From Pseudomonadota bacterium (lineage in GTDB: Bacteria > Bdellovibrionota > Bacteriovoracia > Bacteriovoracales > Bacteriovoracaceae): a stretch of 64,000 nucleotides of DNA. The notes below the pieces were generated by a model. It was not told the origin of the DNA. It saw only the letters and a program-made list of their open reading frames with translations, and made no database searches. Position 1 is the stretch's first letter. Each line of letters begins with the position of its first letter. The stretch covers positions 61,638 to 125,637 of the forward strand of contig JAIYDL010000003.1 in assembly GCA_027487515.1 (NCBI GenBank), in the 5' to 3' direction. A program made the translations under genes and the position numbers. Below, piece after piece: positions 48,501-56,939 of the stretch.

Positions 48501-49036
48501 ATAGGGTAGACGTCGAAAATTTCCCCGCGCCGGGAGTACGTGCCGGGTTCCTCAACCGTACTGGCGGGATAGTACCCGAGCTCGCTCAATTTCCTGGCAA
48601 GCTCAAAGGGAGAAATGATGTCGTCTTTTTTGATGGTGAAGCTGTGGTTCCGGAAAAATTCCTGGTCGGGTCCGAGCATGAGCGTAGCTTCAAGCGTCGT
48701 AACAATAGTCATCGGGGCATTGACTTGAAGGCCTTGAAGCACTGCCCACCGCGCCAACAGTGCAGTTTCGGAACTAAGAATAGAGCTATAAAGACTGTGA
48801 TTGTGCCCTGGGTAAAAAGTAATGTTTTTTAAATGCTTCAGGGATTCATAGACATCTTCAGCTTCATCCTGACCGGAGCAGATAATCAGGTGCGTGGAGT
48901 CAAAAAGCTGTTTGGAAAAATAGCTTCCGGCCAGAAGACACCATTGATGGGGCGAAACGCCCTTCAATGAAAGTTCTTGCTGGTGATGCTCTAGCCAGTA
49001 TTGAATTTTGCCGGAGATAGCACTAAACAACGTCAC
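45560..49036 (-). CDS. mfd: Transcription-repair coupling factor Mfd
   Basis: This 1158-residue ATP-dependent translocase displaces stalled RNA polymerase and recruits UvrA. It has an N-terminal UvrB-homology region, an RNA polymerase interaction domain (DYVIHRDHGIGVYKGLE), and a RecG-like translocase with Walker A GDVGFGKTEVA and the DEEHRFG box. A C-terminal domain that regulates UvrA contact follows. Length is normal. The cluster also encodes uvrA downstream, giving two excision-repair genes in one direction. Confidence 0.97.
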   Translation of the reverse strand: MTLFSAISGKIQYWLEHHQQELSLKGVSPHQWCLLAGSYFSKQLFDSTHLIICSGQDEAEDVYESLKHLKNITFYPGHNHSLYSSILSSETALLARWAVLQGLQVNAPMTIVTTLEATLMLGPDQEFFRNHSFTIKKDDIISPFELARKLSELGYYPASTVEEPGTYSRRGEIFDVYPISQKPIRIHYFDDLIEEMYLIDLETQKTVRDTTFKEVRFIPGAGYLTRDPYASRLRAKLPQARPAFKNKYEARKLLLARVGEGQLFENYPLFTPLFFDQPKTLLDFLPGSAKLTFLNFDNAVNAFEGFYAGQSEDFEALSLEVESGSVLPGPENFYLRRFPETAFKRLRVDQLDITVNLDTPFDRELHLSFEKMKTYLQTKLQQAGNVPDNKYEYIKSCLRILRKELDVRGHLVVTYNSENARQELQFLLEENRLTELGTRLVFAFGKLDEGFYYKNEHIFVLSESDFFSVKKKKSKAVKASHKDLFAEQIATLKVNDYVIHRDHGIGVYKGLETIAAGDQQSDYLVILYEDNDKVYVPVYKLNLVQKHADASSGLKVASLKSKKFADLKTKARSSVKKLAFDLIKLQAERKLRGGFPFSPPDHLYKEFELSFAFEETPDQQKAILDVLEDMQGQYPMDRLVCGDVGFGKTEVAMRASMKAVLDKKQVVVLVPTTVLALQHYHSFTKRFDNFPVTINFISRFKTAKQKSEVMTEVAEGKIDILIGTHSVLSDKLEFHDLGLLIIDEEHRFGVAHKEKLKVLKTGVDVLTMTATPIPRTLQLSFLGIRDLSLIQTAPPRRQAIKTYIIKEDDLTLKAAIEKELSRGGQIYYVHNRVHDIEEHELYLKKLVPGARISVTHGQMNEKELEKRINDFYDHKSDILLATTIIESGIDIPNANTMIIDRADTYGLAQLHQLRGRIGRSDRKAYAYFIVPENRMLSETAQRRLQALQTYAEMGSGFALASSDMEIRGAGDILGGEQSGHIEAIGLEFYMDLLQEAVQEIKGEQKVSVKNIEIQAPFSAYIPNAYIPDHALRLKYYKRLSNCGELTRLEDIVTELTDAFGHTPKELEALYAILRARIIFQPLGLRLVKVSGPQIGLYFDQEILNWNHQLRDKMLKFFIGKPKFYKLSPDSSVVAFFKEQVSHQMLYEFAKHIATEMGV

Positions 49037-49196
49037 GTTAAAGTCCGATGAAAAAGGTTGTCTTCACATGGTGAACGAAGCATCGGGTCAACCTGTACAA
49101 TACCTCGCCTAACACAAAATAACACCTTTCCTAAATTCAACATCTTTTGTATCTTAAAAATACTTTTTTCCGACCTTAATCGAAGTGGAGACTTCC

Positions 49197-49613
49197 ATGA
49201 CACCAGCTCAGATTGATGGCTTGATGCCTATTGTTATGCTCATGGGTATTGCGGTTTTGCTGTTTACGGGTGGCCATTTTGTTTCAGTGCTCCTCGCTCC
49301 TAAGAAGCCCTCTCATCTTAAGTCGACGCCCTACGAATGTGGGGAGCTGCCGGTTGGGTCGGCGTGGTCCGCCTTCAACGTCCGCTTCTACGTCGTAGGC
49401 CTCATTTTTATCATCTTCGACGTCGAATCGGTACTCATGTTTCCTATCGCTTCCGTTTTTAGGGAGCTCAATGATCTGGGAGAAGGTCTCTATGTTCTAG
49501 AAATCTTTTTAAGTTTCATATCGATTCTGGTCATGGGCATCGCCTATTGCTGGAAGAAGGGTGACCTCGACTGGGTTAAGTCGTACCAGGTCTCGCTTAA
49601 AAATAACAAATAA
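49197..49613 (+). CDS. nuoA: NADH-quinone oxidoreductase subunit A
   Basis: This 138-residue complex I subunit has three membrane helices. The start at ATG 49197 is chosen because GGAG lies seven bases upstream; a GTG 12 bases earlier is less well placed. The conserved YECGELPVGSAWSAFNVRFYVVG and FDVESVLMFP blocks are clear. It is the first gene of a cluster that contains only membrane-arm genes. The 160 bp upstream, shared with mfd, must hold its promoter, but I see no strong match. Confidence 0.95.
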   Translation: MTPAQIDGLMPIVMLMGIAVLLFTGGHFVSVLLAPKKPSHLKSTPYECGELPVGSAWSAFNVRFYVVGLIFIIFDVESVLMFPIASVFRELNDLGEGLYVLEIFLSFISILVMGIAYCWKKGDLDWVKSYQVSLKNNK

Positions 49614-49624
49614 GGCGCCAACGC

Positions 49625-50743
49625 ATGAACCAAACGCTTGTCAGCTACCTCTCTCAGTACGAGTTTTACGATATTCTCCTCGGTTTATTTGGCATGAACG
49701 CGGGTCTTCTTGCGTTTACGATCTATCTCCTCTTCACCCTGGCGATCGTTGGTCTTTGTGCGACCATCGGTGGACTCGGCACGTATGCCGAAAGAAAGAT
49801 CTCTGCCGACATCCAGCAGCGGGTTGGTCCTAACCGCGTTGGTCCTTACGGAATCCTCCAGTTCCTTGCCGATGGGGTGAAGATGATCACGAAGGAAGAT
49901 GTGATGCCGTTTACGGCCGACAAATTCCTTTTCTATCTTGCTCCGATGTTGGCGTTGATCGGGGTGTTCGCAACGCTTGCGGTCCTGCCTTGGTCGAGCG
50001 GCTTCATGATGGCGGATTTGAATGTCGGGATCTTCTACCTTATTGCGATCTCCTCCCTTGTTGGCGTGTCAGTATTCCTGGGCGGCTACGCGTCTAATTC
50101 CAAATGGTCGATGCTGGGCGGACTACGGGGAGCGTCTCAGATTATCTCCTACGAAATTCCGGTGACGATTTCAGTCCTTTCGATCACCCTCCTTGCCGGC
50201 GGGATGAGTTTTGGAACGATCCTAAGCCATCAACAAGGAACTCCGATCAACTGGTTCCTCTTTCATAACCCGTTTGCCTTCGTTGCGTTCTTCGTTTACT
50301 TCGTGGGTGCACTGGCCGAGACGAACCGAGCACCGTTTGACCTTCCTGAAGCTGAGTCTGAGCTCGTCTCCGGTTACCACACTGAATACACCGGAATGCG
50401 CTTCGGATTCTTTGCGTTAGCTGAGTACATCGAAGTCTTCGTCGTCTGCGGCGTTGGTGCCGCTCTCTTCCTAGGCGGTGGGAACCTCCCCTTCGACGTG
50501 AGCATTGACATCATTCCGCTGCAGCTCGTGCAGGTTACGGTCTTCCTGGCGAAGGCTCTCTTACTCTACTACGTCGTGATCTGGGTTCGCTGGACCTTCC
50601 CCCGTCTCCGGGTTGATCAGCTCATGTCAATTTGCTGGAAGTACCTCACACCGATCGCGATCTTCAACCTCGTTGGGAACGCAGTTTGGATGGTGATGTT
50701 TAACGGAAAGTCCGTTGCCGACCTCATGTTCGGTGGCCATTAA
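49625..50743 (+). CDS. nuoH: NADH-quinone oxidoreductase subunit H
   Basis: This 372-residue membrane subunit forms much of the quinone-binding tunnel. The motifs AERKISADIQQRVGPNRVGP, GILQFLADGVKM and the acidic FDLPEAESELVSGYHTEY loop are diagnostic. It starts 11 bases after nuoA. In standard operons nuoI follows; here nuoJ comes next. Confidence 0.96.
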   Translation: MNQTLVSYLSQYEFYDILLGLFGMNAGLLAFTIYLLFTLAIVGLCATIGGLGTYAERKISADIQQRVGPNRVGPYGILQFLADGVKMITKEDVMPFTADKFLFYLAPMLALIGVFATLAVLPWSSGFMMADLNVGIFYLIAISSLVGVSVFLGGYASNSKWSMLGGLRGASQIISYEIPVTISVLSITLLAGGMSFGTILSHQQGTPINWFLFHNPFAFVAFFVYFVGALAETNRAPFDLPEAESELVSGYHTEYTGMRFGFFALAEYIEVFVVCGVGAALFLGGGNLPFDVSIDIIPLQLVQVTVFLAKALLLYYVVIWVRWTFPRLRVDQLMSICWKYLTPIAIFNLVGNAVWMVMFNGKSVADLMFGGH

Positions 50744-50763
50744 TATTTTTTTAAGGATCACAC

Positions 50764-51297
50764 ATGTTCGCCCAACTCCTCTTCCTCATGTCGGCTCTTC
50801 TCACCGTCGGATGCGCAATCGCCGTAACGGTGACTAAAAATATCATGCACTCCTGTATCTTCCTTCTGGGGTCTCTCATCGGAGTCGCTGGACTCTACGC
50901 GACCCTCGGAGCAGACTTTGTCGCTGTGACGCAGATCATGGTTTACGTGGGTGGTATCGTGATCCTCATGCTCTTTGCGGTGATGCTCACGGGCGGTAAG
51001 GACTTCGTTTCACGCGCCCAGAACCTTCTGGGCCTCGCCCCGGCGATGGGCAACAAGTGGACGTATGCGACGGGCCTCTTCGTCGCTACCGTATTCTTAC
51101 TCACAAACATAAGCCTCATGATGAACATTTCACAAGCTTACCCTGCGAAGAACTTTGGGAGCGAGTTTCCCTCAACCGTCTCCGCGATTGGAAAGCTCCT
51201 CGTGAAAGAACACGTGCTCGCTTTTGAGCTATCCTCGGTTTTACTTCTTGGTGCTCTCGTTGGCGCGGCGATTATCGCTCGGCCAAGAAAGCAATAA
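50764..51297 (+). CDS. nuoJ: NADH-quinone oxidoreductase subunit J
   Basis: This 177-residue protein has five membrane helices. The conserved third helix reads FVAVTQIMVYVGGIVILMLFAVMLT, including the pi-bulge region known from complex I. It is a proton-path component between NuoH and NuoK. It is preceded by TTAAGGATCAC. Confidence 0.94.
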   Translation: MFAQLLFLMSALLTVGCAIAVTVTKNIMHSCIFLLGSLIGVAGLYATLGADFVAVTQIMVYVGGIVILMLFAVMLTGGKDFVSRAQNLLGLAPAMGNKWTYATGLFVATVFLLTNISLMMNISQAYPAKNFGSEFPSTVSAIGKLLVKEHVLAFELSSVLLLGALVGAAIIARPRKQ

Positions 51298-51308
51298 CGG
51301 AAAATTTT

Positions 51309-51614
51309 ATGATGGGCCTGACCTCTTATCTTGTCATCTCTTTGATCCTCTTCGTCACTGGACTCGTGGTCATGTTGTCGAGGAAAAACATCGTCGCCAT
51401 TCTCTTGGGCATCGAGCTCATTCTGAATGCCGCGGCCCTCAACTTCGTGGCCTATTCTCGCTACGTCACCGGGAATCTGGACGGCCACATCTTTAGTCTT
51501 TTCATCATTGTTGTCGCCGCAGCTGAAGCGGCGGTGGGCCTCGCGATCGTGATCCGTTTCTTCCAGATCAAGGAAACAATCCACATCGACGAAGCCACAC
51601 AACTCCGAAACTAA
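51309..51614 (+). CDS. nuoK: NADH-quinone oxidoreductase subunit K
   Basis: This 101-residue subunit has three helices. The conserved glutamate of helix 2 lies in VAILLGIELILNAAALNFVAY, and a second acidic residue in VAAAEAAVGLAIVI. It could start at ATG 51309 or the adjacent ATG 51312. It links NuoJ to the antiporter-like subunits. Confidence 0.95.
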   Translation: MMGLTSYLVISLILFVTGLVVMLSRKNIVAILLGIELILNAAALNFVAYSRYVTGNLDGHIFSLFIIVVAAAEAAVGLAIVIRFFQIKETIHIDEATQLRN

Positions 51615-51623
51615 GGGCACCAC

Positions 51624-53837
51624 ATGGAATATACAGTTGGAAACATCGCGCCGATCTTCCTCGCACCAGTACTTGCGTTTGTCATCAACGCCTTCCTCGG
51701 AAGGAAGCTTCCTCGGCAAGGAGATTGGTTAGCGACCCTGAGCATCTTCGTCTCTTTCATCTTTTCCGCACGGATCTTCAGTGACTTCGTGTTCGGAAAA
51801 TTTGCTTCCGATAATTTCATTCACAAGACCTTCACTTGGTTTGACCTAAGCTACGGTGCCAATATCTGGAAAGTCGACATGGGTGTCTACATCGACAACA
51901 TGGCCGCCATCATGCTGCTCATGGTCTCGGGGGTCGCTTTCTTGATCCACCTCTTTTCGACTTGGTACATGGATCACGACGAAAAGCATGGTCGGTTCTT
52001 CATCTTTCTTCCGCTCTTCACGAGCGCGATGTTGGCCCTCGTCTTGTCAGACAATCTCCTGTCGCTCTTCATCTTTTGGGAGATCATGGGCTTTTGTTCT
52101 TACTCCCTCATCGGCATTTACAATAAGAAAGAGAAGGCGGGGGATGCGTCCTTAAAAGCCTTCATGACCACGCGGGTTGGAGATGTCTTCCTCCTCCTTG
52201 GAATGGTTGCGATTTGGATGGTCATAGGATCCGTGTCCTATGTTGATATCTACGCCGCCATCGCTCAGGGTAAGTTCGATGGCCAAGCAGTCATGGGAAT
52301 CTCCCTTGCAACCTTCGCCGGACTTTGTATTTTTCTTGGAGGCATGGGTAAATCTGCCCAGTTTCCTCTGCACGTTTGGCTTCCGGATGCGATGATGGGT
52401 CCGACCCCCGGATCTGCTTTGATTCACGCCGCGACCATGGTTGCTGCGGGTGTCTATCTTTCACTTCGGATGTATCCACTTATGGTTCTGGGTGACCTCA
52501 CCTGGTTCATTGCTGTCATCGGTGCCATCACTGCGTTCATGGCGGCGACCATTGCCCTGGTACAAACGGACATCAAAGCCGTTCTCGCCTTCTCTACCAT
52601 CTCACAGCTTGGCTACATGATGATTGGTGTCGGGGTCGGTTCTTACAACGCCGCTTTCATGCATCTCATCACCCATGCGATTTTCAAGGCCTGTCTCTTC
52701 CTTTCTGCCGGTTCTGTGATCCATTCGATCCATGAACAAGAGATGCCCAAGATGGGTGGGCTCCGCAAGTATCTGCCCTACACTCATTTTGCGATGATGT
52801 GTTGCACCCTTGCGATCGCCGGCATCCCGTTCTTCTCTGGTTTTGTTTCGAAGGACCGAATCCTGGGTGATGCACTTTATTTCGGATTCATGGCCGGTCA
52901 GAATCCGCTCCTTGCAATTGTTCCGATCTTGGGATTTGCTGGCGCGGGCCTCACAGCGTTTTACATGTTCCGAATGATGTTCCTGACTTTCTACGGAGAG
53001 AACCGCATGCATCATCATGCTCATGACCACGGGCACGGCCATGGTCATGAAGACGATCACGGGCATGAGATTCACCTTGAGCATCTTTCTGTGAGACAGA
53101 ACATTCCTCTTCTGATTCTTGCTGTATTCACACTAGGATTTTGGTTCGCAGGCACACTCACTGGCCAGACCTTCGGTAAAGTCTTCGGCGCAAAGACGGA
53201 GTGGTTTAAGATTCTTGTGGAAGCTCCGAAGGTTGAAAAATTCATTAACCATCCTCGCGAGCTTCTTGGATCCACGGACTCGCGCCCAGCGACCGATCTG
53301 CCGGTTGCCGTTTACGATCACCACAGTGATACTCAGACGGGCTACGCAGGGCCGAACCCAGACACCCACAAGATCCACAAAGCCCACACCATTGGAGCGA
53401 TCCTTTCGATCATCATCGCATTCTCCGGAGTTTTTCTCGCCTTCCTCATGTACATCAAGAAATCGGTCAAGCCTTTGTCGCCGAGCTTCCCCGGGTTCAC
53501 GGAGGTTCTGAAGAATCGCTACTACTTTGATAATCTCTATGTGGACATCGTCATCAAAAAAGGGCTGCTGGGGCTAAACCGCTTCCTCGCTTGGTTCGAC
53601 ATGGGTGTCTACGATCGCTACGCGGTTGATGGTTGGGAGAAAGTGAACAGAGTCCTCTTCACTGCTTCTAAGTGGTTCGATAACGTTGTCGTCGATGCGA
53701 TCGGTGTCGACGGAACCGGGGTTGCGGTGAACCTGTTTAACCTGGTTCTCCGCATCGTCCAGAGCGGCAAGATTCAGTTTTACTTCATCGTGCTAATAAC
53801 GGTTCTTGCGTCTTATATTTGGACAGTAAATATCTAA
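51624..53837 (+). CDS. nuoL: NADH-quinone oxidoreductase subunit L
   Basis: This 737-residue antiporter-like proton-pumping subunit is longer than the usual 610-660. Typical blocks are FIFWEIMGFCSYSLIG, KSAQFPLHVWLPDAMMGPTP and HLITHAIFKACLFLSAGSVIH. A histidine-rich stretch (MHHHAHDHGHGHGHEDDHGH) lies at about residues 462-481, in a loop after a predicted helix. A lateral helix and a final membrane helix are expected at the C-terminus. Confidence 0.95.
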   Translation: MEYTVGNIAPIFLAPVLAFVINAFLGRKLPRQGDWLATLSIFVSFIFSARIFSDFVFGKFASDNFIHKTFTWFDLSYGANIWKVDMGVYIDNMAAIMLLMVSGVAFLIHLFSTWYMDHDEKHGRFFIFLPLFTSAMLALVLSDNLLSLFIFWEIMGFCSYSLIGIYNKKEKAGDASLKAFMTTRVGDVFLLLGMVAIWMVIGSVSYVDIYAAIAQGKFDGQAVMGISLATFAGLCIFLGGMGKSAQFPLHVWLPDAMMGPTPGSALIHAATMVAAGVYLSLRMYPLMVLGDLTWFIAVIGAITAFMAATIALVQTDIKAVLAFSTISQLGYMMIGVGVGSYNAAFMHLITHAIFKACLFLSAGSVIHSIHEQEMPKMGGLRKYLPYTHFAMMCCTLAIAGIPFFSGFVSKDRILGDALYFGFMAGQNPLLAIVPILGFAGAGLTAFYMFRMMFLTFYGENRMHHHAHDHGHGHGHEDDHGHEIHLEHLSVRQNIPLLILAVFTLGFWFAGTLTGQTFGKVFGAKTEWFKILVEAPKVEKFINHPRELLGSTDSRPATDLPVAVYDHHSDTQTGYAGPNPDTHKIHKAHTIGAILSIIIAFSGVFLAFLMYIKKSVKPLSPSFPGFTEVLKNRYYFDNLYVDIVIKKGLLGLNRFLAWFDMGVYDRYAVDGWEKVNRVLFTASKWFDNVVVDAIGVDGTGVAVNLFNLVLRIVQSGKIQFYFIVLITVLASYIWTVNI

Positions 53838-53864
53838 GGTTTTCTTTATAGAGAGAGGTTCGTT

Positions 53865-55382
53865 GTGAACGGAATTTTGAATTGGATTTTATGGTTGCCG
53901 GTCATCGGTATGGTGGCCGTGATACTCACGCCGAAGGCGAAGGAAAATGCGATCCGCCTTGTGACCCTGGCAACGACCACCGTGACGCTGGCACTTTCGG
54001 TGATCCTTTACATGAACTTTGACACCACCACGGCCGACATGCAGTTCGTTGTGAAGATTCCTTGGATCGAGCAGTTCCACATCAATTACTTCCTCGGAAT
54101 CGACGGCATCACTATGCTGATGACCTTCTTGAACGCGCTCCTTTTCTTCATCTGTACGCTTTCTTCGTGGACCGTAGAGAAGAATGTTAAGGCCTACTTC
54201 GCACTCCTCCTGATGCTCCAGTCCACGGTCTTCGGTGTCTTTTTTGCGCTGGATTTCTTCCTCTTCTACGTTTACTGGGAAGTCATGCTCCTCCCGATGT
54301 TCTTTTTGATTGGGATTTGGGGCGGAGAAAACCGCGAGTACGCGGCGATCAAATTTTTCCTCTACACTTTCTTTGGTTCGATTTTCATGCTGGTCGGTAT
54401 CATCGCGCTTTACTACGCCACGGGCAAAGGTGTCGATTCCTTCAACATCGTCGCGCACCAGGGTGGGAAATTCACGGAGCTAACCGTTGATCTTTTTGGG
54501 AAGACGCTCTCGTTTGAAACTCTCTTCTTCTGGTTCATGTTTCTGGGCTTTGCGATCAAGGTCCCGGTGTTTCCGTTCCACACTTGGCTCCCCCATGCGC
54601 ACGTTCAGGCACCGACCGCTGTCTCTGTGATCCTCGCCGGCGTGCTTTTGAAAATGGGAACCTACGGTTTCCTACGGATTGCTTTCCCGATCTTCCCACA
54701 GGCGGCTGTTGAGTCTTCAACGATTATTGCAGTGCTGGGTCTCATTTCTGTTATCTACGGAGCCTTTTGTGCCATGGCACAGGATGATGTGAAGAAGCTT
54801 GTCGCTTACTCTTCAGTTTCTCACATGGGCTTTGTGATGCTCGGACTGGCCGCCATGACGACACAAGGCATGAACGGCGCCGTGTTGCAGATGTTTAATC
54901 ACGGTACATCAACGGCGATGATGTTCTTACTCATCGGGATTCTGTACGAACGTTCTCACCACCGTTGGATTGTGAAGCCCGATGGCTCTAAAGGCTATGG
55001 TGGTCTAGCGACGAAGCTTCCGAAGTACACGACAGTGTTCATCATTGGGATGTTCGCTTCTCTGGGCCTCCCAGGTCTCTCCGGGTTCATTTCTGAAGCC
55101 CTGATTTTCCTCGGGATCTACCAGCGCTTCACGACCATCACTGTGATCGCAGTCGTGGGCCTTCTCATCGGCGCTGCGTACCTCCTTTGGATGTTCAAAC
55201 GGATGTTCTTCGGTGAGGTCAATCCAGAAACCGAGGAATACGATGACATGAACGCGCGCGAAGTGTTCTACATGATCCCTCTCTGCGTGTGTGTGATCGT
55301 CTTCGGAGTCTTCCCAAGCCCACTCTTGAACGTGATGAAGGCTTCTGTTGGACAGCTCGTTGATCTGTTGAGCAAGTTTTAA
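53865..55382 (+). CDS. nuoM: NADH-quinone oxidoreductase subunit M
   Basis: This 505-residue antiporter-like subunit has the core EVMLLPMFFLIGIWGG, FPFHTWLPHAHVQAPTA and KKLVAYSSVSHMGFVMLG segments, with the proton-path lysine and glutamate residues. It starts at GTG 53865, preceded by GAGAGAGG. It is 27 bases after nuoL. Confidence 0.96.
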   Translation: MNGILNWILWLPVIGMVAVILTPKAKENAIRLVTLATTTVTLALSVILYMNFDTTTADMQFVVKIPWIEQFHINYFLGIDGITMLMTFLNALLFFICTLSSWTVEKNVKAYFALLLMLQSTVFGVFFALDFFLFYVYWEVMLLPMFFLIGIWGGENREYAAIKFFLYTFFGSIFMLVGIIALYYATGKGVDSFNIVAHQGGKFTELTVDLFGKTLSFETLFFWFMFLGFAIKVPVFPFHTWLPHAHVQAPTAVSVILAGVLLKMGTYGFLRIAFPIFPQAAVESSTIIAVLGLISVIYGAFCAMAQDDVKKLVAYSSVSHMGFVMLGLAAMTTQGMNGAVLQMFNHGTSTAMMFLLIGILYERSHHRWIVKPDGSKGYGGLATKLPKYTTVFIIGMFASLGLPGLSGFISEALIFLGIYQRFTTITVIAVVGLLIGAAYLLWMFKRMFFGEVNPETEEYDDMNAREVFYMIPLCVCVIVFGVFPSPLLNVMKASVGQLVDLLSKF

Positions 55383-55394
55383 GCGAGGTTTCTT

Positions 55395-56861
55395 GTGATT
55401 GACCAATTACTTGGTTTCGTAACTTATTACTGGCCAGAAATGATCAGCATCCTCTTAATGATGTCACTTCTCGTGGCGGAAGCCACGGTCAGCGATGAGC
55501 ATGCGCCGCGGACAAAGATCCACGTTTACACTCAGCTCATGCTGGGGCTGGTCTTGGTCAATCTGCTGCTAAACCTTGGTGAGAAGCCACTTCACATCTT
55601 CCATAACGCTGTGACGATTGATCCTTTCAGTACTCTCATAAAGATCATCATGACGGCCGGAACCATGGGTGCCATTTTCCTAAGCCACTCATCGCGTGAC
55701 ATTTACACGAACCTTAAGTCCGAGTTCTCTGTCATGGCGGTCGGAGTTCTGATCGGTGGAATGCTTCTCGCATCGGCCAATAATTTACTGACCCTTTACA
55801 TGGGGATCGAGACGCTTTCTATCCTTTCTTACGTCCTAAGTTCCTTCAAGCGCGATGAGGCGACTTCAACGGAAGCGGGTATGAAGTACGCGCTCTACGG
55901 TGGCCTATCCGCCGGGGTTGCGCTTTTCGGTATGTCCCACCTTTACGGCGTCTTTGGCTCAATTCAATTCGTTGATATGATTGATAAGCTCCCTGGCCTC
56001 GCTGGAATGAACCTGGCGATTGTTCTCGTCTCTTTCGTCATGTTTTTTGTCGGTGTCGGCTACAAGATTTCGGCCTTCCCATTCCACATGTGGACCCCGG
56101 ACGTTTATCAAGGTTCCCCGATCCCGGTGACGTCCTTTTTTGCCATCGTTCCGAAAATGGCGGGCATCGCGGCTTTAGTCCGTGTCTCTTTTGTCTTCTT
56201 TCAAGAGGGCTCGGCGCTCACAGTGACCTGGACTGGGCTGATTCTGGTGATCGCAGCGATGACGATGACCGTTGGAAATGTCACGGCCATTGGGCAAAGC
56301 TCCGTGAAGCGACTTCTCGCCTTCTCATCCATTGGCCACGTAGGGATGATGATCCTTGGTGTTGTTGTCATGAACGAAGCGGGCGTCCAGGCCATCCTCT
56401 TTTATGGGATCGCGTACCTTTTCATGACTCTCATCGCTTTCTACATCACCTCTTGCCTCTCGGACATGTACGGCACCGATTCTTACGATGTCTTCCGCGG
56501 CCTTGTATACAAGCACCCGCTCATGGCCATCATCATGGCGGGGGTTCTTTTCTCCCTGGCAGGCATGCCGCCATTCTCAGGCTTCGTTGCGAAGTTCAAC
56601 ATCTTTTCAGTGATCATCGAAAAGAAGCTCTACGGAATCGCTTTAGTCGCAGCGATTAACTCAGTTATCGCTCTTTACTATTATGTGAAACTCGCGAAAA
56701 CCATGATCTTCAGTGAAGCCGACGGGGAAGAAAAGGTCCTTGCTTTCACCCCGGGTATCCAAGCCGTGATCGTCGCCCTTTTCATTCCAGTTGTTCTCCT
56801 TGGAATTTTCTGGGATTCGGCCATGGCACTTGCCGGCAATGCCGAACTCTTCATTAGGTAA
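55395..56861 (+). CDS. nuoN: NADH-quinone oxidoreductase subunit N
   Basis: This 488-residue third antiporter-like subunit has the ISAFPFHMWTPDVYQGSP and KRLLAFSSIGHVGMMILG blocks. GTG 55395 is preceded by GCGAGG. It is the last gene of the cluster; no nuoB, C, D, E, F, G or I is present in the window. A run of nine G follows six bases after the stop. Confidence 0.95.
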   Translation: MIDQLLGFVTYYWPEMISILLMMSLLVAEATVSDEHAPRTKIHVYTQLMLGLVLVNLLLNLGEKPLHIFHNAVTIDPFSTLIKIIMTAGTMGAIFLSHSSRDIYTNLKSEFSVMAVGVLIGGMLLASANNLLTLYMGIETLSILSYVLSSFKRDEATSTEAGMKYALYGGLSAGVALFGMSHLYGVFGSIQFVDMIDKLPGLAGMNLAIVLVSFVMFFVGVGYKISAFPFHMWTPDVYQGSPIPVTSFFAIVPKMAGIAALVRVSFVFFQEGSALTVTWTGLILVIAAMTMTVGNVTAIGQSSVKRLLAFSSIGHVGMMILGVVVMNEAGVQAILFYGIAYLFMTLIAFYITSCLSDMYGTDSYDVFRGLVYKHPLMAIIMAGVLFSLAGMPPFSGFVAKFNIFSVIIEKKLYGIALVAAINSVIALYYYVKLAKTMIFSEADGEEKVLAFTPGIQAVIVALFIPVVLLGIFWDSAMALAGNAELFIR

Positions 56862-56866
56862 TTTTT

Positions 56867-56875
56867 GGGGGGGGG
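56867..56875 (+). repeat. Poly-G tract (9 G) upstream of the TPR gene
   Basis: Nine consecutive G lie in the 78-bp gap between nuoN and the TPR gene. Such tracts can vary in length by slippage and alter promoter spacing or leader structure. Confidence 0.6.
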
Positions 56876-56939
56876 CGGATCTTCCTGCTCCTCCTTTAGT
56901 TTTCCACCTATATATCTAAAATCCCTTATAATTAGTCTC

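Noticed and set aside
52228..52251. CATAGGA / TCCTATG inverted repeat within nuoL
   Set aside because: It is inside a well-conserved coding region with no conserved flanks; likely chance.
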